Of a stretch of DNA of 64,000 nt, positions 12,001-24,000 are shown piece after piece. Made by a program: the position numbers and the translations under genes. Each line of letters starts with the position of its first letter. Position 1 is the stretch's first letter. Origin of the DNA: Drosophila pseudoobscura (Eukaryota; Arthropoda; Insecta; Diptera; Drosophilidae); the NCBI RefSeq assembly GCF_009870125.1, contig NC_046683.1, forward strand, positions 44,097,869 to 44,161,868, read 5' to 3'. The notes below the pieces were generated by a model, which had not been told where the DNA came from, did no database searches, and saw only the letters and a program-made list of their open reading frames with translations.

Positions 12001-15000
12001 GTCGCGCCACTTGCGACGCTTCGCCTTGAGCTCCTCAGCGGTCCTCTCGTCCTGCTGCTCCTGGAAGTCCACCCAACTAATCTGAACATCGAACAGACCG
12101 CGGTGGGGCAGCAGCGTCGGCCCCTGGAGCCCCTGAAATCCCGCCAGGGTCTGGGGCCTGGGCACGTGGGGGATGGCCGAAATCCCCTCCAGGATTCGTC
12201 GCTTCCAGAATGCCTTCACCAGCGGCAGCGGTGGACGGTCCGGACTGCAGCTGTTCCTCACGTGGAGGCCGAAGCGGGGTCCGCAGGCGACGGAGGGCTC
12301 CGTCGCATTGGTCGTCAGGTCCGAGCATGTCTCGTAAATGTATGATCTCTTCTGTTTCTGTTTATTGAAGGCCAAAAAAGAAACAGCTATGCAGCCCACA
12401 GAGGAAGGAGCTGCAATTCAAAGCCTCAACAGTTATGGGATCGGATTGGTGGGATCAAATGGTGCACATGTGGCATTTAATGCCACCGATGATGATCCGT
12501 ATCCTCTCATTTTCAAAAAGTTCCTCTTGCCACATCCATTCCCTGGGGTTCCGTCGTACTTCCTTCCTTCCTTCCTTTTGGGTTCAAAGATCAGATCATT
12601 CGGATAGCGAGAAACCCATTTCCCGATATCAGCTGTGGATATCTACGGATATCTCTTCCCCAAGCCTATGAAAGGTTCAATGTTTCGGTCGTTTTTGCAT
12701 GCCAAACTTCAAGATACATCCATCCATCTCGCAGAAAGCAAAACGCAGTCCACAGATGAAGATGGAGATGGAGACACAGACAGAGACGAAGACGGGGACG
12801 AGGGACGAGGGACGACTCGAAGACTCAAAGTCTCGAACGAAAATTCCCACGTCGTGCGTGAGTGCGCGCGGGAAAATATTAAATAGATTTTCCATGAATC
12901 TATCTCTGTCGCTCTTTTTTGTGTGTCCCTCCGTCTCTGTGACTCTCCATTGCATTTTCCTTCACATTTTCTCTGCTGTTTGGTGCGTGGTCGACTCGAA
13001 GGGAGGGGGGGCGGCTGTAAAAATCGCTCTTCAACTGCATTTAACAGCTTTTTTTGGGGGGAGATTCGATTTGAAAGCCGCTCGTCGTCGTGTGATTTTG
13101 TTGCATGTCGCAGCATTTTTTGCTGTTTGTTTTGCATGATTTCCAGAGCTACTACGGAGATAAATAAATAAATAAATAAATAAATATGCATGTGCCACAC
13201 AAAACAATGTGGAAAACCGAAAACCGAAAACGAAAACTGACGAGCGGATGCACACTGCGATCCCAACGAGCCTCCAGACCATCCAAGTGGCCAAGAAACC
13301 AGCTACTGGCCAAGTTAACAGGCAACAGGGAGCAGCAGGCAACAGGGAGCAACAGGCAACAGGCAGCGCAATTAGCCATCGATTTGGTTTTGGTTATTTT
13401 TTTTTGGTTTTTTGCGGTTTATTGGCCATCGATTGCGCCTCCTCGTGTCCTCCTTGCTCTCCAGTGTCCGGGGCAACAAATGAGAGCCACTGATAAATAT
13501 TATTAGCGGCACAAACCACCAAGCCACCAAAGGAGGCACCACCAAGTGCCACACTCAAGGGGATCCCCAGAGGTTCGGGGCTGCCACATTTGCCACCATA
13601 ATCGCAATTTATTTAAATGCGGACCGATAGGGGGGTACTTGGACCACTACTGCCTCGCACTGGCACTGGCACTGGCACTGGTAGTAGTCGCTGCCACTAA
13701 AGTTAGTTAGTCTACAATTAATATCGACATTTTAACACTTTACGTTGAATTATTGCATCTCCTTCCCCACCCCCCAATGGTGGTGGGGACTGTTATTATC
13801 AAAATGTATCTGAAATGCGGGGCAGCAGCGGCAGCAGCAGACACTCATCCGACAGTCGTCCGTTGGCGCTCGCTCGTTTGGTGGTCCAAAAGGTGCCAGG
13901 CTCCGTCTCCGTCTCCGTCTCCGTCTCCGGCTCCGGCTCCATGCTGCAGGTCTCCCCATCAATGGACAACTTTTTACCATGTCTGCAACAGCAACAGCAG
14001 CAGCGGCAGCGGCAGTGGCAGCAACTGTTGCAACTGCAACATCACTATCGACATTGGCTTTCAGTTTGTTTTTTTTTTTTTGTTTTTTCTCGTACCACAC
14101 CGAAATCTCGAGTATTTTTCCTTTGGTTATTGCCGGCACTATCGCATTTCGTTAATGGGCGGGAAATGCAACTGTCAACGCAGGCGAATGCCAACAACTG
14201 GAGTACCCCTACTGATATCCAAGTGATTGAATAACGAACGGACCATGCATCATGCAACCCCAGGAGTCACAGGAAACATTTGCTAATCGAAAAAACAAAC
14301 AAAAAGCACCCGCGCGAAACAGGTCTCGCCAAAGTCTTCCTTAAGTCTTCCTTCTCTTCCTTCAATTTCTGAAAATTCTGAAAATCAGAGTCCAAGCTAA
14401 ATCTGTGGCTACCCCCAAGGTCAAACCACAGTGCCTGTCATTTTCAAACAGCCATGGGAATGGTTAATTGTTGCACAACAATAGTGAGAGTTTCTGAAAT
14501 GGAAATTGCAATAGATAGAATCCATAGCTTACAACTTATAATATCAGGGAGTTCTTGAGAAAATTCGTGGGAGTTTCCATTTCACAGCGACTTCCAGACT
14601 GAAATTTGGAGAAGAAGCCTTACATTTAAGGATTTGGGAATTTGCATTGTCCTTTCAGTTCACAAAAGCAAAAGGGACTCAGCGCTTCGCTTAAAATAAA
14701 GTAAACGGTCACACTAAAAGTACAGTACAGTGCGAAAATACTAGCCGGAAGTGCAAAAACAATTCTTTCGGTGCGGAATTTCTATTCCTCTAAAGCACGA
14801 AGATCGCCGATAGTACCGTAAAAGCAGTAACTTTATTTGCTCGAAACTGGAATCAAATGTGTCGGAGAAAGCACCTCAGAATATTCCCAAAACCTCAATA
14901 TATAAATGTACTTCACTTAAACTGAACAACTCAAAGAAAACACACAAAAACTGAAAAAGCAGCACAAAAATATATAACACAAAACTATTCAAAACTATTT

Positions 15001-18000
15001 TTTTTTGGCTAAATTTTCGATGTCCTCGAAACAAAAGAAAACTTTCATCTAAAGACCCATTCGAATCGGGGAGAATGTCAAACAACTGCCGCTCACTCGG
15101 AGGACTTCCCGTCCGGAGGGTCCTCCTCTCAGCGTTGAACGCCTCCGCCTGCGGACCCCGCTTCGGCCTCCACGTGAGGAACAGCTGCATCCCGGACCGT
15201 CCGCCGCTGCCGCTGGTGAAGGCATTCTGGAAGCGACGAGTCCTGGAGGGGATTTCGGCCATCCCCCACGTGCCCAGGCCCCAGACCCTGGCGGGATTTC
15301 AGGGGCTCCAGGGGCCGACGCTGCTGCCCCACCGCGGTCTGTTCGATGTTCAGATTAGTTGGGTGGACTTCCAGGAGCAGCAGGACGAGAGGACCGCTGA
15401 GGAGCTCAAGGCGAAGCGTCGCAAGTGGCGCGACACTCTCTTCATGGATGACCTAACCGATCCGTAGTCTTAAGTCCTTCTCAGTCTCCCCCTCCCTTCA
15501 ATGAAGAGTATCTTTTTGATTAAAAATTGTTTTCTCTACCAAAAACTACTCGTCTCCGTCTCTCGTCGCCGTCTCTCGTCCCTCGTACATCTGTAAAATG
15601 TAATCGCTTTAATCGCCTTAATCGCTTTAGCAAATGAGAATTCATTTTTCCGTCTTGTTCAATTATAATTTCGTTTATGTTTTGCTATTTTTCTCCAACA
15701 TTTTTCGTGTATGCAAATGGCTTTTCCCGTTGCTGCCGCTGCAAGTCGCCCCCCAAAAAACAGTTTCTCTTTCGATGGATGGTCCGTGGTCCGTGGTCCA
15801 TGGTCCATGGTCTATGGTGCAGGGGTTAGGCCATGCCACCATCAAACCCATTAACGACACGCATTCACAGTCATTTTCAATTTCGTGGCTGGGCTGTCAC
15901 TTAATTTGGGAGCAGTTGCAGCAGCCACCCACGCCACGCCGTGCCGTGCCGCACACACGCATTTCTTGGTGGCACGGTGGGGCTTTTCTGCACACAGATG
16001 GGGAGCCTTCTCTATGGTCGCACTCTCTCAAAGAAGTCTGTATCTGTGGCTGTGGCTGTGTCTGTGGCAAACGCAATTTTCACTACCTACGTGGACAGAT
16101 CCTCCCCCGCTTCAGATCTTCGGATGGAGGTGCACTTGGTCTTGGAGCTGGAGCTGGAGCTGGAGCTGGTGTTGGGGGATCTGGCGCCCCGTTATACTCG
16201 TACCGCCGTCTAACAAATTAGTTACTGACGCAATATTTCTGTGTGTATCTCTGTGGCCTGTCTTTCGACTGTCTCTCTCTCTCTGCTATCAAAATCACAC
16301 GCAATAAATTTAATTTGTTTGGTGGGCAGCAAGGCAGAGCCACTGGCACTGGCACTGGCACTGGCACTGGCACAGGCACTGGCACAGGTGTTGCTCCTCG
16401 GGTAATGTATGCTTCTGCTGTTGGTGCTGCTGCTGGAGCTGTTCCCTGCCTGCCTAGAGATGGAGACGGAGGTGGTTGTCCAATTAATAAAAGAAAACGC
16501 AGTCATAATGTTTTGATTAACACAAATGTGACAAGAGATGCATAAAAATTAATTTCCAATCTTGTTTTCTGCCGCTTCTTCTGTGATTTACGAGTGGATT
16601 GAATGCGATGGATGCGATGGTATTGGAATGGTATGGGATGAGAGCCCGATGTCCGATGTCCGATGTCCGATGTGGATGTGGGTCACTGCTGTGGCGTTAG
16701 GTGAAACTGTAGATGCGTGAGAGAGTGGTCTGCCCAGACGCTGAAGTGGAAGAGTGGTCCAAATCGGATTGCCCCAAGGTTGCGCTTTGGTTTCGACCTT
16801 CCTTTAATGGCTTGTCGCTCTGCCCGAACAACTAGTGCAACATTTTCGATTTCCTTTTGATGGCGCGGCCATAATTTGAACAGCGGGCTAGCAGCAGCAG
16901 CAGCAGAAGCAACAGACCGACGACCCACTGCCCAAGACTCCTCACGCACCAACAGCCAACGCCCCCAGGCGGCAGCAGAGACCAGATTGGAGCCAGTGAC
17001 CAGCGACCAGCGACCAGAGACCAGCGACCAGAGAGCAATTAATTGATGAGCAGTGTCCAGGCACTTGGTCAAGACTTTGGCATGACAGCAAATTGCATTT
17101 GCCCCGTGCTCTTTCCACACCCCTTGCTGCTGCCAACTGTTCATCGTGTGGAGTGCGTGGCATTGCCGGTGCCAGTGCCATTGCCATTGCCATGGTCATT
17201 GGATCGAGTGGCAGACAGCAAGCGCAGCAGCAGCCAGCAGCCAGCCAATCGTTGGAATGCGCCAAGCCAGAATCATGCACTACACTGCAAGAAAATATAA
17301 AGAATATTACAGCCTCCTGTTCTTGCGCTCTCTCGTGTGAAGAATCATAGAGAGTGCCAGCCGAATCTGGATCAGATCGGCACACTTCGTCGTGCAGTGT
17401 GTGCCCTCCGGCGGAGTAGCCTCCTTTTTGGCAATCTCCGCAAAAGATACAAGTCCGTAAAGTGATTCAGAATTCAGGAGCCACAGAAACGCTGTCCAAC
17501 TGCAGCTTACCCGCAATTTTTCTCAGTGCATGGCCCCATGAAAGAGTGAAAATAATGAATGGGTTTCGATTTAATGCATAATTGCACTACTTTTTCACGA
17601 ATGAGAACCAATTCAAATCGGGAGGGAATCTCCATCGGGCATTGCCCGATGCCTGCCCCGTTCTTTTTCTCCCAGTGCATGCGGCGGCCCAAAAACGGCA
17701 CGAAAATATTGATGATATATTTATGGGTATTTATTGGCGGTGGCATCGGCGGACGGCACTTCAAAGTCAGCCGTCGCCCGAACAAATTGTGGAAATTTAT
17801 AAGCGCTCTGGAAATCTTTTGGAAATCTCAGTATCTCTGCGGGTCGTCGCGCCGCGCCGCGCCGCACCTCTGTGCGTGTATCTGTATCTGGGCGATGCGC
17901 ATGCGCCTGCGCCCGTCCGCGGGCGACACCTGGCGGCCGAGGCTGAACCACCTTCGAGGACAGGGCCTGCAGGACTTGCAGGACTTGCAGAGCTCGCAGA

Positions 18001-21000
18001 GCTAGTAGTGTTGAGGACCGGAATTTAGTTGCCAGCGTGGCGTGGGCGTCGATAGGTGAGAAAACGGGGAAAAACTCAAATGGTAAATTCATTTGTTCGC
18101 TGCCGCACAATGTGGCATTGTCAGGGCAAAAGTATTTACCAAAACGACAAAATTTAACATGCCCCACGGCATTGTTATGCCCCCAACACAGTGCCGCAGT
18201 GTGTGTGTGTGATATGGTCAAAGTTTTTGGGGGCACCAAGGAGGCGCCCCGTCCACTTTCACTGCAAATTTGCGGCGTCTCTAAGTCGGTGTGTGTGTGT
18301 GTGTTTTTTTTCTTTCTTTTTAAGTGTGTGTGTGTGTGTATCTGAAAGAAAGTGAATTCTACTGTGCTACACTTGACCTATGACAATCGACAATCGACAA
18401 AGACAACGACAACGACAACTGTGGCAGCAACAACATCGGCAGCCAGCAAGCAGCAACTCGCCACTGCAACTGCAACAGTAACGATCGTTTGACGTTTCAT
18501 TTGATTGTCATGCAATGCAGTTGCCCCTGCCACTGCCACTGCCACTGCCCCATGCCCCATGCCCCATCCCTTTCGCGTCGATTCGAGTCTTGTCTTGTGG
18601 ATCAATGCTGTCCCCAATTGATTTCTGTTTAACTTCTGAACATGCAACAAGGCGTAGCACAGTCCACCCCATGGCTGCACCGTGTGGCACTGTATTTCAT
18701 GGGAAAGTGCAGGAAATTGTGAAAACAAAATACCAACGAGGGCTGAAGGAGCTCAAAAATCAAGGATATGTCTAAGAAAATTCTTAGACCTTGGAAACCA
18801 TCAAGAATTTCTTTTGGAATCGGGGAGGTGATAGAATGATGATCGAAAATGGATTGAGTATATTAAATGAATAACCTTTTTGGGACATTTATTTACTTAA
18901 TTTTCCTAGGGTTGGAAGGACTCCATAAGAAGTTGAGTTTGTAATCGGAATGGATGGACTTTAGCTTCTTACCGGATTCATACTTTAAGATCTATCTGTT
19001 GGGATTCCATTCTGTTTTCCTAAAACCATCTTCTCGAAGAAACGTTTACCCCACTGTGCCCTAGTATCAGCCCTCTGTTGCCTGCCCCACTGTCACCCCT
19101 CTGTTGGACACCCAACCCCACCCGCGCCCCGACTGGGTTGCCCTGGACAACCGAATGAATTGTGTTTAATGCGGCTCTCTGGTGGCACGGGGCAGGCAGC
19201 ATTGCATGTGGTGCCACAAGCCCAAGCCCAAGCCCAAGCCAGCGCCAAAGAACTTTGGCCCATTTGAAATGCGGCAATTGTGTATCTGGCAGATAGACAC
19301 ACCCTACTGTTCCCGTGCCGTGTTCCGTGTACCGTGTACCCTTTTGGGCGCACTCTGAACTTCATTTCACACGTGTCTTTGGTGTAGAGACTGTTTTTAA
19401 TTCCGATTCGATTCTATTTGCAGGCCGACGACACGAACATTGAGGCAGGGCCGCCACCTTCGGAGAGGGGAGGAGGAGCAGGGACCACCGAAAGCCCCAA
19501 ATTAGCTGAAAAGGAGGAGGAGGTGAAACAGACAAGGGAGGACTTGGGCGAGATCTTGGTGTTGAATGACACGCAAATCGATGTCCCAGTGGGAGCCACG
19601 AGTGTGCCCCAGGAGGAGGTAAGGCGGAGAGAGGAGGGAATGGCCAACACGAGGAACGAGGCCAACAGGCCAGCGCCCATAGCCCGCAATGAGGAAGAGG
19701 ACGACGACGACGACGACGAGGAGATGGAGATGGAGATGGAGGAGGCTGTCGAGGATCCGGATCCAGTGGTGGCAACAAATGCTAATTATGTGTGCTGTCA
19801 ATACCCTGCAACAACTGCAACAAGCAGCAGCAACAGCAGCAATGCTGTGGCAACTTTGAACCGCGGCACATCGCGGGTTCGCGAATATCTCAAGAAATGC
19901 AGGCAACGCTTAACGGGTCAGCAGCAGCAGCCGCAGCCGCAGCCACAGCCACAGCCACAGCCACAGCCAAAGACTACGACTACTACCACGATAATAATGA
20001 TCAGGAATGAAGCTGCCACAGCCAGAGCCACGACCACAGCCATAGATGTGGCAGAAGAGGAGGAGGATGAGGAGGAGGATGAGGGGGACTGTTGCTCGGA
20101 TGATGCCTCCTCCACAGCGTATGCGGACACCCAACCCATTGACTGTAGTCTCGAGGCGCAGCAGCAGCAGCAGCAGCAGGCGGTCCACCAAGTGGAAATG
20201 CATCCCATACCCCACCTGGCTGGCGCTGCCCCTGCCGCTGCCCCTGCCCCTCTCGCTGACGTCGCTGAGGTACGTAGGCCAGTCGCAAGTAAATTTTGGG
20301 GCCCTTTTTCTTAACCGCGTTTCCTCCCCCCTCCCCAGTTGCAGGCTAAGGAGAACGAGGATGTGGATGTGAAGGTGGAGCTGGAGCTGGAGCTGGAGGT
20401 GGAGCTGGAGGTGGATGTGGACGCCATGCTGGCCCAGCTGATTGACAGCCATCTGTCGCACATTTATCCCGTCTACTGGGCACGCACGCGTGCAATATTA
20501 ATCCAGCAGGCACGTGAGCGGCTCGAGTGCTCCTTCGATGGCTGCCTGGACCGCTTCGAGCAGCGTTTCCTATGCAAATTTGCACAAATTGCCACAACAC
20601 TGCGCGCCGCTCATCAAATTGGCGAGGTAAGTGGTCGTCAATTGTCGTAAAGAATCTCCCAGGGGACGGGGAGGGGCTCCTAGACGGGGTCCTAGAGAGC
20701 AATCTGTGTGGAAATCCGAGTAAAAGATATATCATTTACGACCAGGCTGCGGAATTGGCCCAGGAGTCGGGGAGTAATTTTCTGCCCTGGCAATGAAGTT
20801 CTTTAAATCGGAGTTAAATTTACTTTGATTTTGGGCTTTGGGTTGGTTTTTCTTCTATAAATTGGAATGTTGGATTACAGAAAGGAACAGCAGATGCGGA
20901 TGGGGATGGTGGGGAACGGGAAGGGGAACCCTTTAAGTGCGCCTCTCGAGGCCCAAATTAATTCTTGGAATGCGATTTTCCTTGTGGCTTGGAATTTAAG

Positions 21001-24000
21001 TCCTCTAAAATACTTTGAAAATGAATCAAATTCCTTGAAATTGTCACAGAATCATAGAAGTATCTTTTAATCTGTTTCTTCATTCACCTTTAGATACTTA
21101 CAATTGAATGCACAATCGATCAATCCGGCGAATAGGATGCATTGGGGTTTATTTTTGGATGTTTTTCACCTTGAATAGATCCCCTCTCTACTGTGGATAA
21201 TCTTGCGGCAATGCATTCATCAAATCTGAATTTTTGCTGAGAATATATGAATATTTTAATAATATCCAAGCTTAAACGATACAAAATAGCATCTCAAGCC
21301 CAAAAAATACCCCAAAAGTGCTCAATATATCTATAATTAATATCTGTAATAGTTAATGTTTGTCAATGGTATAGAGTTCTTAGTCTAAAAAGGTTTTTCC
21401 TCATCCAAAAGCAAAGAATTTTCAAATTTATACGTATTTCGACGGGTAACTGCCTCTGTTAAAATAAGTCGAAATGCACTAACAGTGCTAGAACTTGTAC
21501 TGTTAGCTGCTAACAGCCGCTGTTATGCGTACTCTCATGGGTTTTTATGCCATTTCGTCGTCTTCGTTGCTCGTGTATTTCCGCGCTCTCTTCCGTTTCA
21601 CACTGCTTTTAGGTGCCTTAAGAACATGAGGCGGATTTTCAGCAACATTCGGCTTGATGGAACTGGTCGTGCGGACTCGAGCCTCGACTTCGCTCTCTCT
21701 CTCTTTCTGACTCTCTCTTCGTAACCGAACTTTGGTGACTATGGAAAGGTATGGACAACAGGCAAAACAGGCCTAGCAACATTTCAAGAGACCACGCACC
21801 TCACCTCACGGTGGTTTGATCAGGAATATGCTCTGATTGTTTACAAGCACTGTAAACAACCAAAGTATGTTACGAATTGGGGTGGACTTTAGCCAACAGG
21901 CGTTGAATTTTCTGTGCCGTATGCCTGTCGTCCATACCCTGTTTTGTCCGCCAGCAGCACGCGAGCAATGTTGCCGAGCAACATTTTCAAGCGGCAGCAA
22001 CATTCGAAGGCGGGCGGATTTGAAAACGGCCTTGCCGCCCCAAAGTTGAAACGGCCTTTGCGACGCGCAGTCGTGTGTGCGGCAGAAAGCAAAAATCGTT
22101 CCCCGATTCCGAACCGAACCGAGCCCGATAGCAGAGCCTTGCAACGCGTGCAACACAATAAACGTGCAACCGTTCAGCGCTCAGAGTATCTTCGTGTATT
22201 CGTAGTTTTCAAAGCGGCCCCAAGAAATTCGCGGAGAAATAAAAATGCAAATAAATTGTATATCCCAAGTGATGAATGGAATATAACATAACATCTCGTG
22301 CCTAGAAAAAACGTTATAATAAAAACCGAGTGCCTTCGAATGTTTTTTTTGTTATTTTTTTGTACTATCTAAAGAAAAAGAAAAAAAAAGGAATAATCGT
22401 AAAATACAAATCAAAAGAAAAGTGCATCTATTTTTATATAGAAAATTAACGAGCAACCAAGACATAAATCAACGGATTCCGTATTGGATTCCCTTTTTAT
22501 TGCAGCACCACTAGTTGGAGGTAATACATATATATACACATACATATGTACATACATCTGAGATCTGGCCAAAGATCTAACGATCTAACGATCTTTCATT
22601 CCAAAGTTTATTAACGTAACCGCATTTATGGCCAATAATTGTCGAGTGTGGAGCGCCGACTACGCCGACGACCCTGACCTCAGAATTCATTAAAAATCAA
22701 TTGTTTTCCACTCGATTGGCAATTTGCATACTTATTACACACACACACACACACAGACACACATTGAGCGGGCTCAAAGGCCAGCGGAAGCGTCCTTCGG
22801 GTCAGGCCCACGCGGTTTTGTTAGAATCTACTCTCGACCACTCTCGAGGTGCTGCCACACACAGAAAAGAAAAAGAAAAAACAAAAAAAAACAAAAAAGG
22901 GAAGGGGCTTCGTGTTTAAGTCAATGACAAAAATCCAAAGACCGTGTGCAAGTACAAGTGTGGGTTGTCTCTGTGCCCCCTCCCCACCGTTCTAAGACTC
23001 TAGTCATGACCATAAAAAATTGGTTCTTAACGCTGCTTATCAGCGGCCGAGTGGCCAAGTGGCCGACCCCGTAAATTCGTGTGTCTAAAGTGTAATTTAT
23101 AATAATTTTGTTTGTCGTAACGCATACGCACTGTGTGGCACATCTGTGGGAGGCTGCTGCTGCTGCTGCTGCTGCGTGACCTACTTGCTGCTTGAGTATA
23201 TTTGAATCAATCAGCCAGCCAGCCAGCCAGCCACATTTGCAGCTGATTTGGAGGAGTCGTAAATGTCGGATTTTGTTACTGTGTGTGTGTGTGCTTGTGC
23301 GTTTGACCTGCCACAGCGATTGCAATTTGTTGCAGCTGCCTCTCTGGCCTCTCTTTGCATGTTAATTGCCTTTTAATTTGTTGCATGGTGCTGCCGCTGC
23401 TCCTCAATGGAACTCCATAGCTGCGATTTCCAAACGGGGCACGTTCTGTAATTTAATTCGGTTTCTGCGCAGACGCAGCGGCAGCCACAAACGCAGAAGG
23501 GTTGCCGTTGCCCCCTTTTTTTTGTTCTGGAAGCGGAAATTGTGTATTAAGTGGAAAAGGGGAATAAAGGGAGAACAGAGAGTGGTACAGTGCAGTACAG
23601 TCTGCGACTGAAAAACAGATTTTCGGAGTGAACTTTAATTCTGTTTTGTATTTGGTTTTTTTCTCGTTTCGTTTCATCGGAGTGGGAACACGGCATATCA
23701 CTTAGTGGAACAGCAATTACGATTAGGCGATGGCCTGGCCATTGGCCAATGGGCTTCCGAGTTGAACGTTGTCTGTGTCCAGAGTGGAGTGTGGAGTGTG
23801 GAGTGTGTCCATCAATCGCTGGAGCAGCAGCGGCAGCAGCAACAGATTGTGTCCATTGGAGTCAGTGTGCTCCTTCGATCTGTGTAGTATCTGTGTTTGC
23901 AATAATTTGCAGAAAAGTGCTTTGAACTGTTGTGTGTTTGCTTTTGAACACACAACATGATCGGCATTTGTTAGCGATAATGAATTGAACATTTCTGCAA

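Larger units (their letters stand above)
11604..12292 (-). repeat. Left arm of a large inverted duplication
   Basis: The minus strand of this arm matches the plus strand of 15145-15775 almost base for base in the coding part; I count about four differences over roughly 330 bases. Homology runs from the CCTGCGGACC region, through the stop codon and 3' flank, to the GGCAGCAACGGGAAAAGCC motif and the AGAGAAACT end. The arm is longer than its partner because a GAGACGAGAGACGG minisatellite is expanded at 11795-11887. Confidence 0.9.
6083..19423 (+). other. RhoGEF intron 1 (13.3 kb)
   Basis: Bounded by GTGAGT and a TTTGCAG acceptor. Contents: CT/TG and GTAT microsatellites, the 1.1 kb DINE-like element (10026-11129), the inverted duplication with its unrecognised gene (11604-15775), and many short tandem runs such as ATAA (13160-13186) and GGCACT (about 16341-16388). 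Long open frames here, for example on the minus strand at 9235-10041, are low-complexity and not supported as genes. Confidence 0.75.

Noticed and set aside
21500..21516. Perfect palindrome CTGTTAGC-T-GCTAACAG
   Set aside because: Kept only as a note: one palindrome of this size is not strong evidence of a transposon end or regulatory site.
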